Shown: positions 22,805 through 34,239 of the stretch, in pieces
How positions within the stretch are numbered: the stretch's first letter is position 1
Layout of the letters: each line of letters starts with the position of its first letter
Assembly (NCBI GenBank): GCA_037042915.1
Contig: CM073195.1
Span: 2,666,001-2,730,000 of the forward strand
Direction of reading: 5' to 3'
Length of the DNA stretch: 64,000 nt
Origin: Auricularia sp. M13
Taxonomy: Eukaryota; Basidiomycota; Agaricomycetes; Auriculariales; Auriculariaceae
Notes under the pieces: generated by a model
What the model was told of the DNA's origin: nothing
The model's input: the letters and a program-made list of their open reading frames with translations, nothing else
Databases searched by the model: none
Position numbers and translations under genes: made by a program

Positions 22805-25651
22805 CTATGAACGAGTGAAAGCCTGAGCAAGTGAAGGGACATCGGCACCGAAATTTGTAGGGCTTTTCCATCCTTTGTTGGATTGGCCTTCGCGTTCGGA
22901 CCAGGAGCGGGCAACGATACCGTCGACGCGTCCCAATGCAGCCCTGCGTAAAGTAGACGGCGTGTCGAGCTTTGGAGATGGCGCCGTGTTAGAACGCGTG
23001 GCGCGCGCGGCGGATGCGACTGGAGCGCGTCCCGCACTTGTCGCGATTGTGCCACGTCTGTTCGAAGGGGCGCTCGATGATGGAGCACTGGGACCTGGGA
23101 GCTGAGTCGCATGATACGTAGATATTGGCGGGGATTTAGTCGCAGATGCAGTCGCAGGTTTCGCTGCTAAACTACGTTCAGTACTCCATTTGCAAAGAAG
23201 GGCATTGCGACGCACGAAGAAGGCGCGAAGCCGTCACGCTGGCTCCGCGCTCTCGACCAGGTTGCGCCGCCGCTGACTTCGCGCTGATTGTCCGACCACC
23301 AAGACCATCCGCTGTAGCTGAGATACGTCGAGCGGACGCACGTCTCAAACTAGAACCAGCACCCTTATCGACAGTCACTGCCGTCTGAGGCTCGGGGATG
23401 AAGCCCGAGGATGGGAGTCGGGGTGACGGCGTCCGCAACCCGTCCGAACCTGCGCGTGTCCGTCCAGGCAGCTCGGATACCGGGCGCGAGCCCTGCAAAC
23501 GTGGGATGCGATTCGGGGTGGACAACGGCGATGGAGAGGCGGATAACCGCGCTTGCGCCGAAGGACGAGATGCTCGGGGCGTAGCAGCATGCACTTCAGT
23601 GGAATCGTTTTGAAGCGATGTGACGGACGACGAGCTGGAGCGAGAGATAGTAAGCCTAATGGTGGCTGGTTCCACGGGCCTTCCGGCTGGGGACAGGCGA
23701 GCGGGATGCGGTACTTCGTTCCTGCGCACGGACGGGCTAGGTGATGCGGAAAGGTTCTTGAGGCCAAACGGTAGCTGTGACTGAGGGGGTGACGCGTCCA
23801 ACTCGAGCGAGCTCACGGAAGCGTCCATAGCCGCATTGCGAAGGAGCGCGTCCAGGGTGGTGCCTTGACCCAATTTGCTTTTCGGCCGTAGAGGTGATAT
23901 GGTGGGAGCAAGTCGAGGGGGAACTGGGTCCCGGAATGCGGAGCCGATAAGCGCTTCTGAGGGAGTCGGCGAGAGCAGAGTCTGCTCCAACTCGTCTTCT
24001 ACCTTGCGCTGCTCGAATCTTGCCTTGATGCGTGTCAGTAACGCGGAAGGGCCCGGCGTCGCGGGCGCGGACGCAGGCAGCAACGAGCGACGGGATTTAT
24101 CGGTCGAGAACCTTTTATCCCTGGCCATTTCTGCGGAAAGACGCATGGTATCGAGCGCGTCATCCACAACCGGGCTGCCTTGTATACTCTCCAGAACACT
24201 GCGGCGCATTGACTTCGAGCGAGTGCGCGAGGCACGGCTTGGCGACAGAGACTGCCACTCATCGTCGGACGAGTCGACCATATAAATGCTATCCACCGAG
24301 ACTTCGTCCTTCAGCAGCTGCATTCTGTCGATGATGGACTGGCGAATGCGTATAGCGTCGCCGTCGTCTGTGCCCTCGCTAGCTGCCACGCTGCCGATAC
24401 GGGTGTGCTTGCTGCTAGGGCGCGTTGCTGCAGGGTATAGCCAGAGCCGGTGGACGCTGGTAGCGCCTCGCCGGCCTCAGACGTAATGCGCTGCGGGGAG
24501 CCCATCGACTCTGGAAAGTCACTCAATATCGTGGACGCATAATCGTCGTCGATAGTTGATGCGGGTCGCAAGGGCTTGACTCCATCGTCACGCAGCTCAA
24601 CGCCACGATTGTCGGGAGATGCGCGGTAGACGGTAGCGTGGCGATGGACAGAATAGAAACCTGCCAGGTCGTAAATAAAATGTTGAATCTGACTAAACAA
24701 CTCACTATGGCCGTCGCAAGACGTGGCAGCCGCTTCCCTCAGGTGCAGATGCTGCAACTTGTCCCTCGGCGGGCTATACCCAGACCGTGCCATGCCAGCG
24801 ACAGAGCCAGTAGACCGCACCGAGGCAATCCATCCTTTGATCGTCCTCGTAGCAGAGAAACGCAGCTTGGATCCAGTGGCGGGAGGCTCGTCTTCGTCGT
24901 CGGACGGGAAGTGGGGGCGCGGCGGCGTGGACGGCATCTTCTCGGATATGGTATGGTCGTCGGTGGACATGAGCTTGATGTCCTCGTACGAATCGTGACG
25001 GCGAGCGCTGACGCGCCGCGTGCCGCTGACAACGCGCATACCCGTAGCGAGCTGCGCGTACGACCCCCTGGCGCCACGAGGGTCGTCGTCCTCCGGTCGC
25101 TTGCTGGCAGAGATCGAGCTGACACGTCCGCGACGTCGCGCCCATCTGCCGTAGCTCCAGCCTGCGACCGTTGCGCCGATGAGGATCCCGAGAAGAAGTA
25201 AAACCGGTGCGAGCCATATAAGGTTGAACGAGCGTGAGTGCTTGTAGGCGGAAATGATTGTGGGCGTCGCTGTGGAAGAGGCAGACATTTCTGTCGCTGG
25301 GACGGCGGCGGTGATGTGAATGAGGTTGGTGCTGGAGTCAGCGTCCGGGGCATCCACACTGTCAGTACTGGCCGGCGCATCGCTGTGGGTCGAGGAGACT
25401 GCGGTAGTCGGGGTTATACGCTCGCCCTTATCGTTGAACGCAGGTTGGGCAGTCGAGGATGCAGGAGCGACGCCACCAGGGGGATACGGCCACCAGTAGT
25501 CATAGGAAGAAGAGGAGGTCTCCATGCTGGAAGGCTGTAAGGGGTCCTTCGCCAGCGCGCCAGAGCCAGGAGACAGGTCCTGCGGTACTTGACGTCCTTT
25601 GACGAGCAACGGGCGTGCCGCAGAAGTCTGCTCAGCGGGAGACGAGACCAT
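22805..25651 (-). CDS. Large Ser/Pro-rich single-pass membrane protein, unknown function
   Basis: The protein has about 920 residues. An N-terminal Ser/Thr-rich region of roughly 150 residues precedes one membrane span (LIWLAPVLLLLGILIGATVAGW). It is followed by the basic YGRWARRRGRV and a long, low-complexity cytoplasmic tail rich in S, P, T and R. The frame moves between LQQR and PSSKHTRIGS at the G run 24418-24420; one extra base restores it. An intron of about 52 bases near 23160-23210 (GTGCGT...TTTAGCAG) extends the gene to the stop at 22805. Upstream of the ATG at 25651 the same frame encodes RSLALTLFLSGSWLAAL, which looks like a signal peptide and follows an acceptor-like CTTAG. The true start may therefore lie in a further 5' exon. 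Function is unknown; the layout suits a surface sensor. Confidence 0.7.
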
Positions 25652-26137
25652 GGTAAGGCGAGGACGCGATAGAGCCGCCAGCCACGAGCCAGAGAGAAAG
25701 AGAGTGAGGGCGAGGCTCCTGAGTGCTCGGACCTAAGCCAGGAGAAAGAGGGGAAACGCGCGATCCCATTCCGCCTGAGGTTCACTTTCTGAATCTGTAT
25801 CGTGCCGGGGCTTGGCTCCAACGCAGTGCAGCAGAACGAGGTGTTTGGTGCGGCATGTTGTGACGCGAAGACTCGGACGCGGCGGACTCTCAAATCGCGT
25901 CTTCTCCCACAAACCTGAAAAATCTCAGATGAACCGTAACCTCTGACGGTAAGCACGTCTTCCATATCATCTAACCTCATAACGTTGAGAAGAGACTGCA
26001 ATGCATTGCATTCCGAACGGTTATAAATAGAGCAACACGCAAAAGAGAGCCATCCAGGTTGAGATAATTTATTGAGATCCAAGTGAGATGGCCTCCAATG
26101 GTAGATGGGGGGTGGTGTAGTGAGGGTAGCGCGATGA
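25652..26137. other. Intergenic, membrane-protein promoter
   Basis: About 490 bases between two leftward genes. It may include an unannotated 5' exon of the membrane-protein gene (see that entry) and the sedolisin 3' end. Confidence 0.45.
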
Positions 26138-28445
26138 TCAGTCGAGGCCAGCCGCTTTGCGCAGGGCGCTGTAGACGGGAGTGCCGAGTCCAGTTGCCGG
26201 GTCCCAGCCCGACAATGCGGCAAATCCTACGCGAAAGAATAAGATCAGAATTCGCGGAGACAGAGGCAGAAAATATGAGCAGGTACTGACCGTCTGTAGA
26301 GCAGCCGGGATTGCTGCCCGTCGTGATGTCCGTGAACGCGGCCGTGTTCGCGTACAACCACGGGTTGAGGAAGCCCAGCGGCTTCCTGCCCTTGCCGACG
26401 AGCTCCTCGTTCAGCAGCGCGATGATGCTGGCCATGAGCGGCGTCGATGCGCTCGTGCCCGCCACGGGCTGCCACGCCGCGCCGACGACGACGGGGAAGT
26501 TCGTCCCGCTCGCGCTGATGTCGGGGAACGCGCGCCCGGTGACGTTGAACAGCCCGGAGTACTTGCCGTCGAGCTGCTTGAGGTAGCCGTTCACGTGGTC
26601 CCTCTGGTACGCCGGCGCCTTGAAGATGTTGGAGAACCCGCCGGACGAGAAGGACGCTGCCTTCTCGGGCGAGTAGCCGTCGGTCGCGCCGATGGACGTT
26701 ACGCTGAGCTACCAGTCAGCAAGGCGGCAGACGCATGGGCGAGGTTGATCGCACTATGGGCATCCGGAGGGGAAGGTCGGGGTGAAGCTCTCGCACTCGC
26801 CGGCTCCGACACCAGAGTCGCCGGAGGAGAAGAGGACGGAAACGCCGCGCGCGCCGAGTTGCATGTAGGCGTCGCACATCTGGCTATGGCAGAGTAAGCA
26901 CTGCGCAAGCAACAGGCATATCCTTCCCCGTACTTCGCAAGATCGGGGCCTACAGCAGACTCATCCATACCGTACGACGTGGACAAGACTTGGGGAAGTT
27001 CTTCCTGTTCAAGCAGGCTGTTGATGAGGTCGAGGAAGCCGTTCTTGTTGTCGCCCTCGTCGCCAACGGAGATGAAGGTCACAGGAACAGTGTGACCCGC
27101 AACGCCAACGCTAAACTGCACGTCCAGGTTCTGCAAGTAGTTTTCGTATCAGTGAACTGCCGGTTCGGGCGAGGGGACACGCACGGCTTCAGTCCCCGCC
27201 TTCGTGGGGTCTTGCGGGTTCTCTCCGCCGTGCATGGTCTGCAGCGTGAACGTCGTGGTGTTGGACATGTCCGGGCGCAGCGTCGTCAGGAACGTCTCGA
27301 GATCAGCTTCGTTGGCATACTGGTCTACAGCAAATGTCAGTCAGCCACTAGACGAAGCGCAGGCGACTGCGATCCGTCGACGAGACGCACTGATAAATCC
27401 AGTCACTACGCATGTCATTAGCACCAGTCTTCCATATGCGCCGTGGGAAAGCACGCACCGGCGATGCTGGCGGTACCCGATCCCTGGGAGAAGGGGAAGC
27501 CGTAGAGCTCCTGCAGGCATTGCGGCGTCATCCACTGGTTGCAGAAATCCTCCATGCGCTTGTCCTTCTGGCCGAGGATGGTCTTGAGGTGACCGCCACC
27601 CAGGAAATCGCCGATGAAGGAGGTCAGGTTCGCTGCACTGTGAGTCGCGAACCTGATGGGGTCCCACATCTTGGGCTTGATGATGAAGCTGCGCTCGTTC
27701 ATTCAGCAAACGCTGGGAAAGAGAAACTAGGCTGCTGCGTACTCAGTGGTCGGCTCAAGGAGCAGGACATGGTCGTCGACCTCCTCGGGGAGCGAGTAGG
27801 ACAGCGTGCGCAGGGCGGTGAGACCGGACTTCTGGTGGGTGAAGCGCGAGTAGTTCGCGTTGATGAGGCTGTCGGCCTGCTTCACTGCGGTTGTAATCTG
27901 GAGGATGTCTCCGGCGGGGGAGACGGCCTTGGCCTCGAGGCCATACTGGCTCAGCCATGCCTTGACTTTGGCGGTTGTTTCCTCTGAGGGACGCACGAAC
28001 GCGTCGAGCTGGCAGTGACCGTGTCAGTGTCAGTGTAAGTGTAGACCGCAGAGTGAGAGTGCGAGAGACGGACCTCAGCCTTGGAGAGATGCTTTCCGTA
28101 GTTCTCGTGGCCGGGCGTCGCGATCTCGAGGAGCTTGCGCTCGAGGCCGTCGCGGTCGCCCTTCTTGAGATGGATGCGGAGGTCGAGGGTCTCGTCCGGC
28201 TGCGCGGGCGCCGCCGTCTCGCCGAACGCCTTGGGCGGGCGCAGCCGCGAGTGGCGCAGGCGCATGCGCGTGCTGTTGAAGATGGCACCGAGGTCGGGCA
28301 GCAGCGGGCTCGGCGTTGGCGCGGGCGCCTTCTGCGCGCCCCGCGGGCCCCCGATCTCAAAGTTGCCCGGCCGTTGGGGGTGCGCGTCGGCGACGGTGCC
28401 GGCGAGCAAAGCAGTCAAGAGAAAAGCGCCAGCAGCAGCGACCAT
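26138..28445 (-). CDS. Secreted sedolisin / tripeptidyl-peptidase (family S53)
   Basis: An acid serine peptidase expected to be secreted: the N terminus [21 protein letters not shown] is a clear signal peptide. A pro-domain follows (LHLKK-like [34 protein letters not shown]). The catalytic residues are visible: Glu and Asp in NEADLETFL, the Asp of SGDSGVG and the Ser of [10 protein letters not shown]. The end, [16 protein letters not shown], is also typical. Such enzymes release tripeptides from proteins at low pH and help wood- and litter-decay fungi feed on nitrogen. About eight exons give roughly 580-600 residues. One base appears lost near 26708, where FPSGCPY should continue [18 protein letters not shown] element on the minus strand at 28538-28545 lies about 95 bases upstream of the start. 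Confidence 0.92.
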
Positions 28446-29785
28446 GGTTCAAGAGCAGTCGCTGGGGCGGTGTGGAAGAAAACGGGGGCAAAAAAGGGAG
28501 AAAGGAAGAGGTATGATGGACGGACTGGGCGGACTGGGTATTTAGGCTTAGGATTGCTAACGAGCGAGTTGTTGCGAACGAGCGTGGGGGTTGCGTTGTG
28601 CGCGTCGGGATGACGGGATCACGGCCAACAAGCACTGCTCCCGTTGCAAATCACGCTTTACGGACATGCACGCGTGCACCGCCACATGGCAATACCCTAT
28701 CGGTATCTGAGAAAATCTACTATACTTACAGCACGGCCAACGATGGCACCCACACTCTCGCCGCTGCCGGTACGTCGTGCGGGCTGGTTGAGCTGGTATA
28801 CGGGATTTCATTGTCACTGAAGGAAGTGGGATCATCCAACGATGCCTTGGCTTTCTAATATCCAGATCGTACCCCTGCATGGCACGTGCGATCTCCGGAG
28901 ACATGACGGTCGCACATGCTAGCGCAATACTCATCCTGCCAGGTACAGTCGACTCCCTTATAATGCATACCCCTCGGTGGAAGGTCCGCCCTACCGAGTA
29001 TGGTGTATGCAGAATGAGGGAGATGATGGTTTGACCTGTGCACCATGCACTATGCGGGGTTATGCACTATGGCAGGTATGCATGAGGAGGGAGTCGACTG
29101 TAGCGTACCGTGAGCAAGATGCTCAGCGTCATGCCAGATAGCCAGTGGTGGCGACGTCTGCGATGGTTGGTAGGTTAGGGTAGTCTTGCTCTCTGTCCTA
29201 TGCACGTCCAGTTAGGTCGACGGTCCGCAGGGCCCATACTAGGCAGCAATACCGAGACGCAGGCACACGCAAAGAATGCAAATCGAGTGTCCAGATCTGG
29301 AGAGCCGATCGGTGGAAGAACGAGTCGCCTGGGCGGTCAGCGGAGAAGACAGGGCGGCACAGGCAGGGCGGTAGACGGCGAAGCAGAACGCAAGAGACCG
29401 TCATAAGCGGCCCCTGCAAGGCAGTACCACGAACGTTGGCCGCAGAGCGCCAGCAATGTCGTGAGCTGTCTGGAGGAAGCAAGCGGAAGTACTCTTGCCC
29501 GCTATGGGTCGTCCGGTGTTACTTGCGGACGGGAAGGATGAGGTCATGCGGAGCTGGGAGTTCAAGACGGTGGTGGGGGCTGGTGGCTGGCAGCCGGAGG
29601 GGACGCGGGGATAAGAACGTGGTCTCTGCGGGGTTAGGATGGCATGTCCGATAGGAGGGGCAAGAGCAGAGCAGCCAAGCAACCAAATTGCGGAGAGACA
29701 ATGCGGCGCGGGTGCGCGGTGCACGAGGAAAGAGTTGAGCTGCAGTTGAACTGTTGTTGAGTCCGAACTTCCGACTCAAGTCGGG
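28446..29785. other. Intergenic, divergent promoters of sedolisin and KIN1 with a MITE
   Basis: About 1.3 kb without coding signal. It holds the promoters of the leftward sedolisin and rightward KIN1 genes and the small inverted-repeat element listed separately. Confidence 0.5.
28946..29100. mobile_element. 155-base MITE with TA target duplication (Tc1/mariner type)
   Basis: The ends are inverted repeats. The left end reads CAGTCGACTCCCT, four variable bases, then ATGCATACC. The right end is the reverse complement of the same, differing only at three positions in the four-base block. TA dinucleotides at 28944-28945 and 29101-29102 flank both ends, as left by Tc1/mariner/pogo-type transposases. 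The inside is too short to code. Assignment to that superfamily rests on the TA flanks and the CAGT-type terminus; no parent element is in the window. Confidence 0.75.
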
Positions 29786-32700
29786 ATGCCATCCGCGACG
29801 TCTTCTGGCTATCCGTCGTCGCTGGCCCAGGGCGTGCCAGGCTCAGCGCTCAACGACGTGCCGGAGGAGCCCGGCCCAACGACGCCCTCCCACGGTGGCC
29901 TCGTCGCGGGCCACGAGTTCGACCTGCCCATAGCCCCGTCCCAGGCCCCGCCGCCCAACGTCAGCGCCGCCGCAGTCAGCAAGCCCATCCCGCGCTCGAC
30001 GACCGTCCCGTCGTCCAAGCCGCGCCCCATGTCCATGCCGCCGCAGATGAACGTCAAGACCAGCTCCGCGCCGTCGCACACCCACAAGCGCTCCGCAGAC
30101 GACGGCAAGCACAGGTCCCAGGACCCGCGTCGCTCGTCGTCCCGCGTCGTCGGCGAGTACAGCCTGGGCAAGACGCTCGGCGCGGGCAGCATGGGCAAGG
30201 TCAAGCTCGCCTACCACATCCACACCGGAGAGCGGGTCAGCCGCGCATTGCTGCATTGCATCCAGCCGCCACTAACGCCCGCCCCCCGCACAGCTTGCAG
30301 TCAAGATTGTGCCACGGCCCAGCACGCCCGCGACGACGAGCGCAACCCCCGAGGCCCAGGCCAAGCAGCTGGCCAAGGACGCGTCGAAGGAAATTCGCTC
30401 GGTGCGCGAGGCGTCGCTCTCCATGCTCCTGCACCACCCGTACATCTGCGGCATGCGCGAGTTCATCGTCCAGCCGCACAACTACTTCATGGTCTCCGAG
30501 TACGTCAACGGCGGCCAGCTGCTCGACTACATCATCTCCCATGGCCGGCTCCGCGAGCGGGTAGCGCGCAAATTCGCCCGCCAGATCAGCTCAGCGCTCG
30601 AGTACTGTCATCGCAACAATGTCGTCCACAGAGACCTCAAGATCGAAAACATTCTGATCTCTGCCAACGGCAACATAAAGCTTATTGACTTCGGCCTCTC
30701 CAACCTCTACAATCCCGCGAGCCACCTCAGCACCTTCTGTGGCTCGCTCTATTTTGCCGCGCCAGAGCTGCTCAACGCCAAGGTCTACACTGGGCCCGAG
30801 GTGGATGTGTGGAGCTTTGGCGTCGTCCTTTATGTGCTGGTCTGCGGCAAGGTCCCGTTCGACGACCAGAGCATGCCGGCACTACACGCGAAAATCAAGC
30901 GTGGCGTAGTCGAGTATCCCGTATGGCTTAGCGCCGACTGCAAGTCGCTCCTCGGCCGCATCCTCGTCACCAACCCCACCCTGCGCGCGACGATGCACGA
31001 AATCTTCCACCACCCCTGGATGCTCAGGGGCCATTCAGGCCCTCAATCAGTGCACTGCCCGAAACGGACGCCGTTGCGCGTCGAGGACATCGACCCGGCT
31101 GTCGTGCGCGGGATGACCGGCTTCGAGTTTGGCTCGGAGAAGGACATCACGCGCAAGCTGACGGCGGTGCTCGAGTCCGACGCCTACCAGCGCATTCTCC
31201 GGCGCAGTCAGGACAGCGCGTCCACCATCGTCCATCCGACCTCAGACGACTCGCCGAGCAAGAAGACGCGCCGCTTTTCCGGGCTCGGGTTCGACTTTTA
31301 CCGCAAGAAGCTCTTCCCGTCGAGCAAGACGTCCAACTCGTCCGGCTCGTCCAACGGAACTGTCACGAATGGTGTGTTCCCGCACGCAGGATCGACATCG
31401 TCCATCTTTGACCCCAGCTCGATCGCGGCGTCGCTGGACATCGACGCGACGCGCGGCTTCCACCCCCTCATTTCCATCTACTTCCTGGTGCGGGAGAAGA
31501 TGGAGCGCGAGCGGGTGTACGGGCACCATGTTTTCGCATCATCCAAGATGAGCCTGGAGGAGGCCGAGGCGGAGAAGGAGCGGCAGCGCGCGCTCGAGCC
31601 GATCGCCATCCCCGAATCGTCGCTTGTGCACAACGGCGTCGAGGCTGTGCCACCTGCACAGCTGTCGCCGCTCGCCGCTGCCCATCCATCGTCGCGCGCC
31701 AAAGCACCCGAGGACGCGCTGTCGGCGCTGCCCTCGCCAGCGCCGTCGTCGCCAGCGCGGACGATCGGCCACGGCGGCTCTGTCACGCTGCGCGCTCCGC
31801 CTGCGTCGACGCATCGCAGGAGCCAGTCCCTCTCGCAGCGGCCCAGTGCGCTGTCGCCTTGGGCGCGTACGGGCGAACATGGCGAGCGTTTACCGCAGGA
31901 ACCGCCGAAGACCGCGGGGCCCACCATAGGCTCTTTCAGCGACCGCGAACGTGACCGTGAACGCGGCAAAGGCGACCTGGACAAGCAGCAGCCAATACCG
32001 GACTCGGCCAGTGGAAAGGGCACTACGTTCATCCGCCGCTTCGGGAGCATGCTCGATGGTCGCGAGCGCAGACGCGCAAGCCTGCTCATCCCGAGGCAGA
32101 GCGTGGATGAGCAGCGGGAGCGCGAGGAGAAGGAGGACCGCGATGTGCAGCAGGAGACGGTAAAGCGCGGCGTCACGCCCAGCCAGAGCATGCCTCTACC
32201 CCGCGCGAGTGCGGCAGAGAAGGAGCGGCCGCCGGAGAAGAGCGCGCATAAGCGCGCGGCGACCGTACTGGAGACCCAGGGACATACCACCCTCCACAAC
32301 AGACGAGGCAGCGTTGGTCCTGGCCTTGGATTGTTCGGTGCGAACACTATTGGCAGAAGGTGGAATCCTGGTGGACATTCGACGCGTCCGAGCGTTGACC
32401 GTGACCGGGAGGAGAGGCATGATAATGAGGAGACGACGACGGACGATGACGCCCTTGAACAGACTGACAAGGACTTCAAACCGGTGTTCATGAAAGGCCT
32501 CTTCAGGTATGCGTCCCGCCCATCAGTTTATAAACTTCTAACCGTTTCTGAAGTGTGCAGACGACCTCGACAAAACCGCCTGCTGTGCTGCACGCCGACA
32601 TTCGCCGCGTCCTGGACCGCATGCAGATCCAGCATCGCGAAATCAAAGGCGGGTTCGAGTGCATGCATGCCCCGTCCATCGACCTTGCGTCCGTTGTGCC

Positions 32701-33382
32701 ACCCTCGCCGCTGAACGGCCACTCGCGCGAACCGTCAGGCCAAAAGCTGAGCAAGAAGACTTCGAAGCTGTCGTTCGTCAACCTCAGGCGCTCGGATGCC
32801 GATTCCATCCGCTCTCGCAATGGGCTTGACACCGAAAAGGACTTACCGCCGCGGCCGAGCATCGGCGTCAGCAGGAGCGGGTCCAGCTTCCTGAACATTG
32901 GCGGTATTGCCTCTGCTGGCCCTGCTTCGCCTGCCGGTGCAGCTGCTGAGAATGATGATGCGCGCTCTCAACGGTCACAGGTGCTCATGAACGGCCAGCT
33001 CAACGGTAACGGAATGAATAATGGGCCGCCATCAACGTCCGTCTCGCGTTCGGCGTCGCCGACGAAGGGCAGATTCACGCAGCCCATCCCGCGCGACTTT
33101 GCAGCGTCGCCAATCGACCGTCCTTCCACTGCTCTTTCTTTGGCCCCAGAAAAGCCCGCTGTGTTTGAGGATAACAACTCGAATCCGCTGGGTGTGCGCT
33201 TTGAGGTGCATGTTGTTAAGGTCAGCATTCTAACTTGGTCGTTATCTCGTTGTGCTAATCTTCCCTGCCTTTAATAGGTGCCGCTTCTGCCGCTGTATGG
33301 CATCCAGTTCCGTCGAGTCAGCGGCGATGTCTGGCAGTATCAGATGCTCGCGCGCAGGGTGCTTACAGAGCTAAAGCTGTAA
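29786..33382 (+). CDS. KIN1: KIN1-type Ser/Thr protein kinase
   Basis: Four exons (29786-30235, 30294-32506, 32554-33220, 33278-33382) give 1144 residues with no break. The kinase domain shows the glycine loop GKTLGAGSMGKVKLA, the lysine in LAVKIV, the catalytic VVHRDLKIENIL, DFGLSN and a CGSLYFAAPELL activation segment. A long disordered middle follows, then KGLFSVQTTSTKPP and a C-terminal KA1 domain (LLPLYGIQFRRVSGDVWQYQ) that ends LTELKL. KIN1/KIN2 are AMPK/MARK-related kinases at sites of polarised growth that act on exocytosis and the cell surface. The third exon must start after GAAG at 32553, not after the next AG, to keep frame. The assignment is firm at family level. Confidence 0.93.
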
Positions 33383-34239
33383 CACTGGGTTTGCCATTAC
33401 TACCCGCCGTCACGCCACTCATGTGCAAAACGAAACGGACCGCATACCATACCATCCTTCAATCATCCTCTGCATGCAATCAGTCTCATCTACCCAACGC
33501 AATCCCTCGCACCACCATCCCCGTATTCACGACTTATTGATGGCCCTCGGTCTGGTAGATCCCTGCTCCTGCGCCTGGCGCTCTGTGTCCGTATTCTGCT
33601 GCTCGCTCGCTCGCTCGCCCGCAACTCCTACCGTGCCTTCCACTGCATTTTATGTCTATAATCGACGACACATTTCCCTTCAGTTCTTCTGCGCGTACTT
33701 CGTTCTCTGCCGCTCCTCCTCTCTCCCCTAGCTTACAGCGTCACCGAGTATTTGTATAAATATAGCGTGCCATTGGGAATTCGGCCTTCATGCTTCAATT
33801 TTTGAAATTCCAGGATGACTTTGGTGGGAGGGGCAGCGGGCAGGTGGCGGACCGAAGCGCAATCTAGTTGTTACGGCTTTGCTCCACAGAGCCAACCGAG
33901 TCTTATATCATCCAATCTGAACGATCTCTCTTTCTCGCAGTTGGGTGGGAGAAGGTCGCCGCTGCCTGATCGCCCCTATCTTGCTGGGGCCGTCCAGACG
34001 CGCCCCTGAGTTGCTCCTGCAAAGGCGGGGCGTCAAGGCGGCGGTGGACCTTCGAGTGTGCGGCGAATCGGGAGGCCCGACAACCCCATTCGCCTGACAC
34101 TAAGAGGGACGGGTGGGTGGGTGACAAAAATGCGAGCGCGAGGTCGCCGAGCGGGTTCGAGCACAACGTGTCGAACTCCGCTCTGCGCCGCGTCGCCGGC
34201 TACACCGCCGTCCTGATCTCCATCGTTCTTCGCGTCCCT
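33383..34239. other. Intergenic, no gene seen
   Basis: About 860 bases between KIN1 and the F-box-like gene on the same strand. A short CTCG tetranucleotide run lies at 33601-33616. A GTG-initiated frame entering from 34117 is ignored in favour of the ATG at 34240. Confidence 0.45.

Noticed and set aside
22603-23112. A minus-strand frame with a hydrophobic stretch, possibly a small membrane protein
   Set aside because: The overlapping frame continues the large membrane protein through a well-formed intron to the stop at 22805, and the hydrophobic part falls in its 3' flank.
32500-32570. A suspected frameshift in KIN1 after KGLF
   Set aside because: Using the acceptor at 32553 rather than the next AG gives KGLFSVQTTSTKPP in frame, matching the family.
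34117-34239. A 41-codon N-terminal extension of the second F-box-like protein
   Set aside because: It begins with GTG, not ATG, and the F-box pattern starts exactly at the ATG at 34240.
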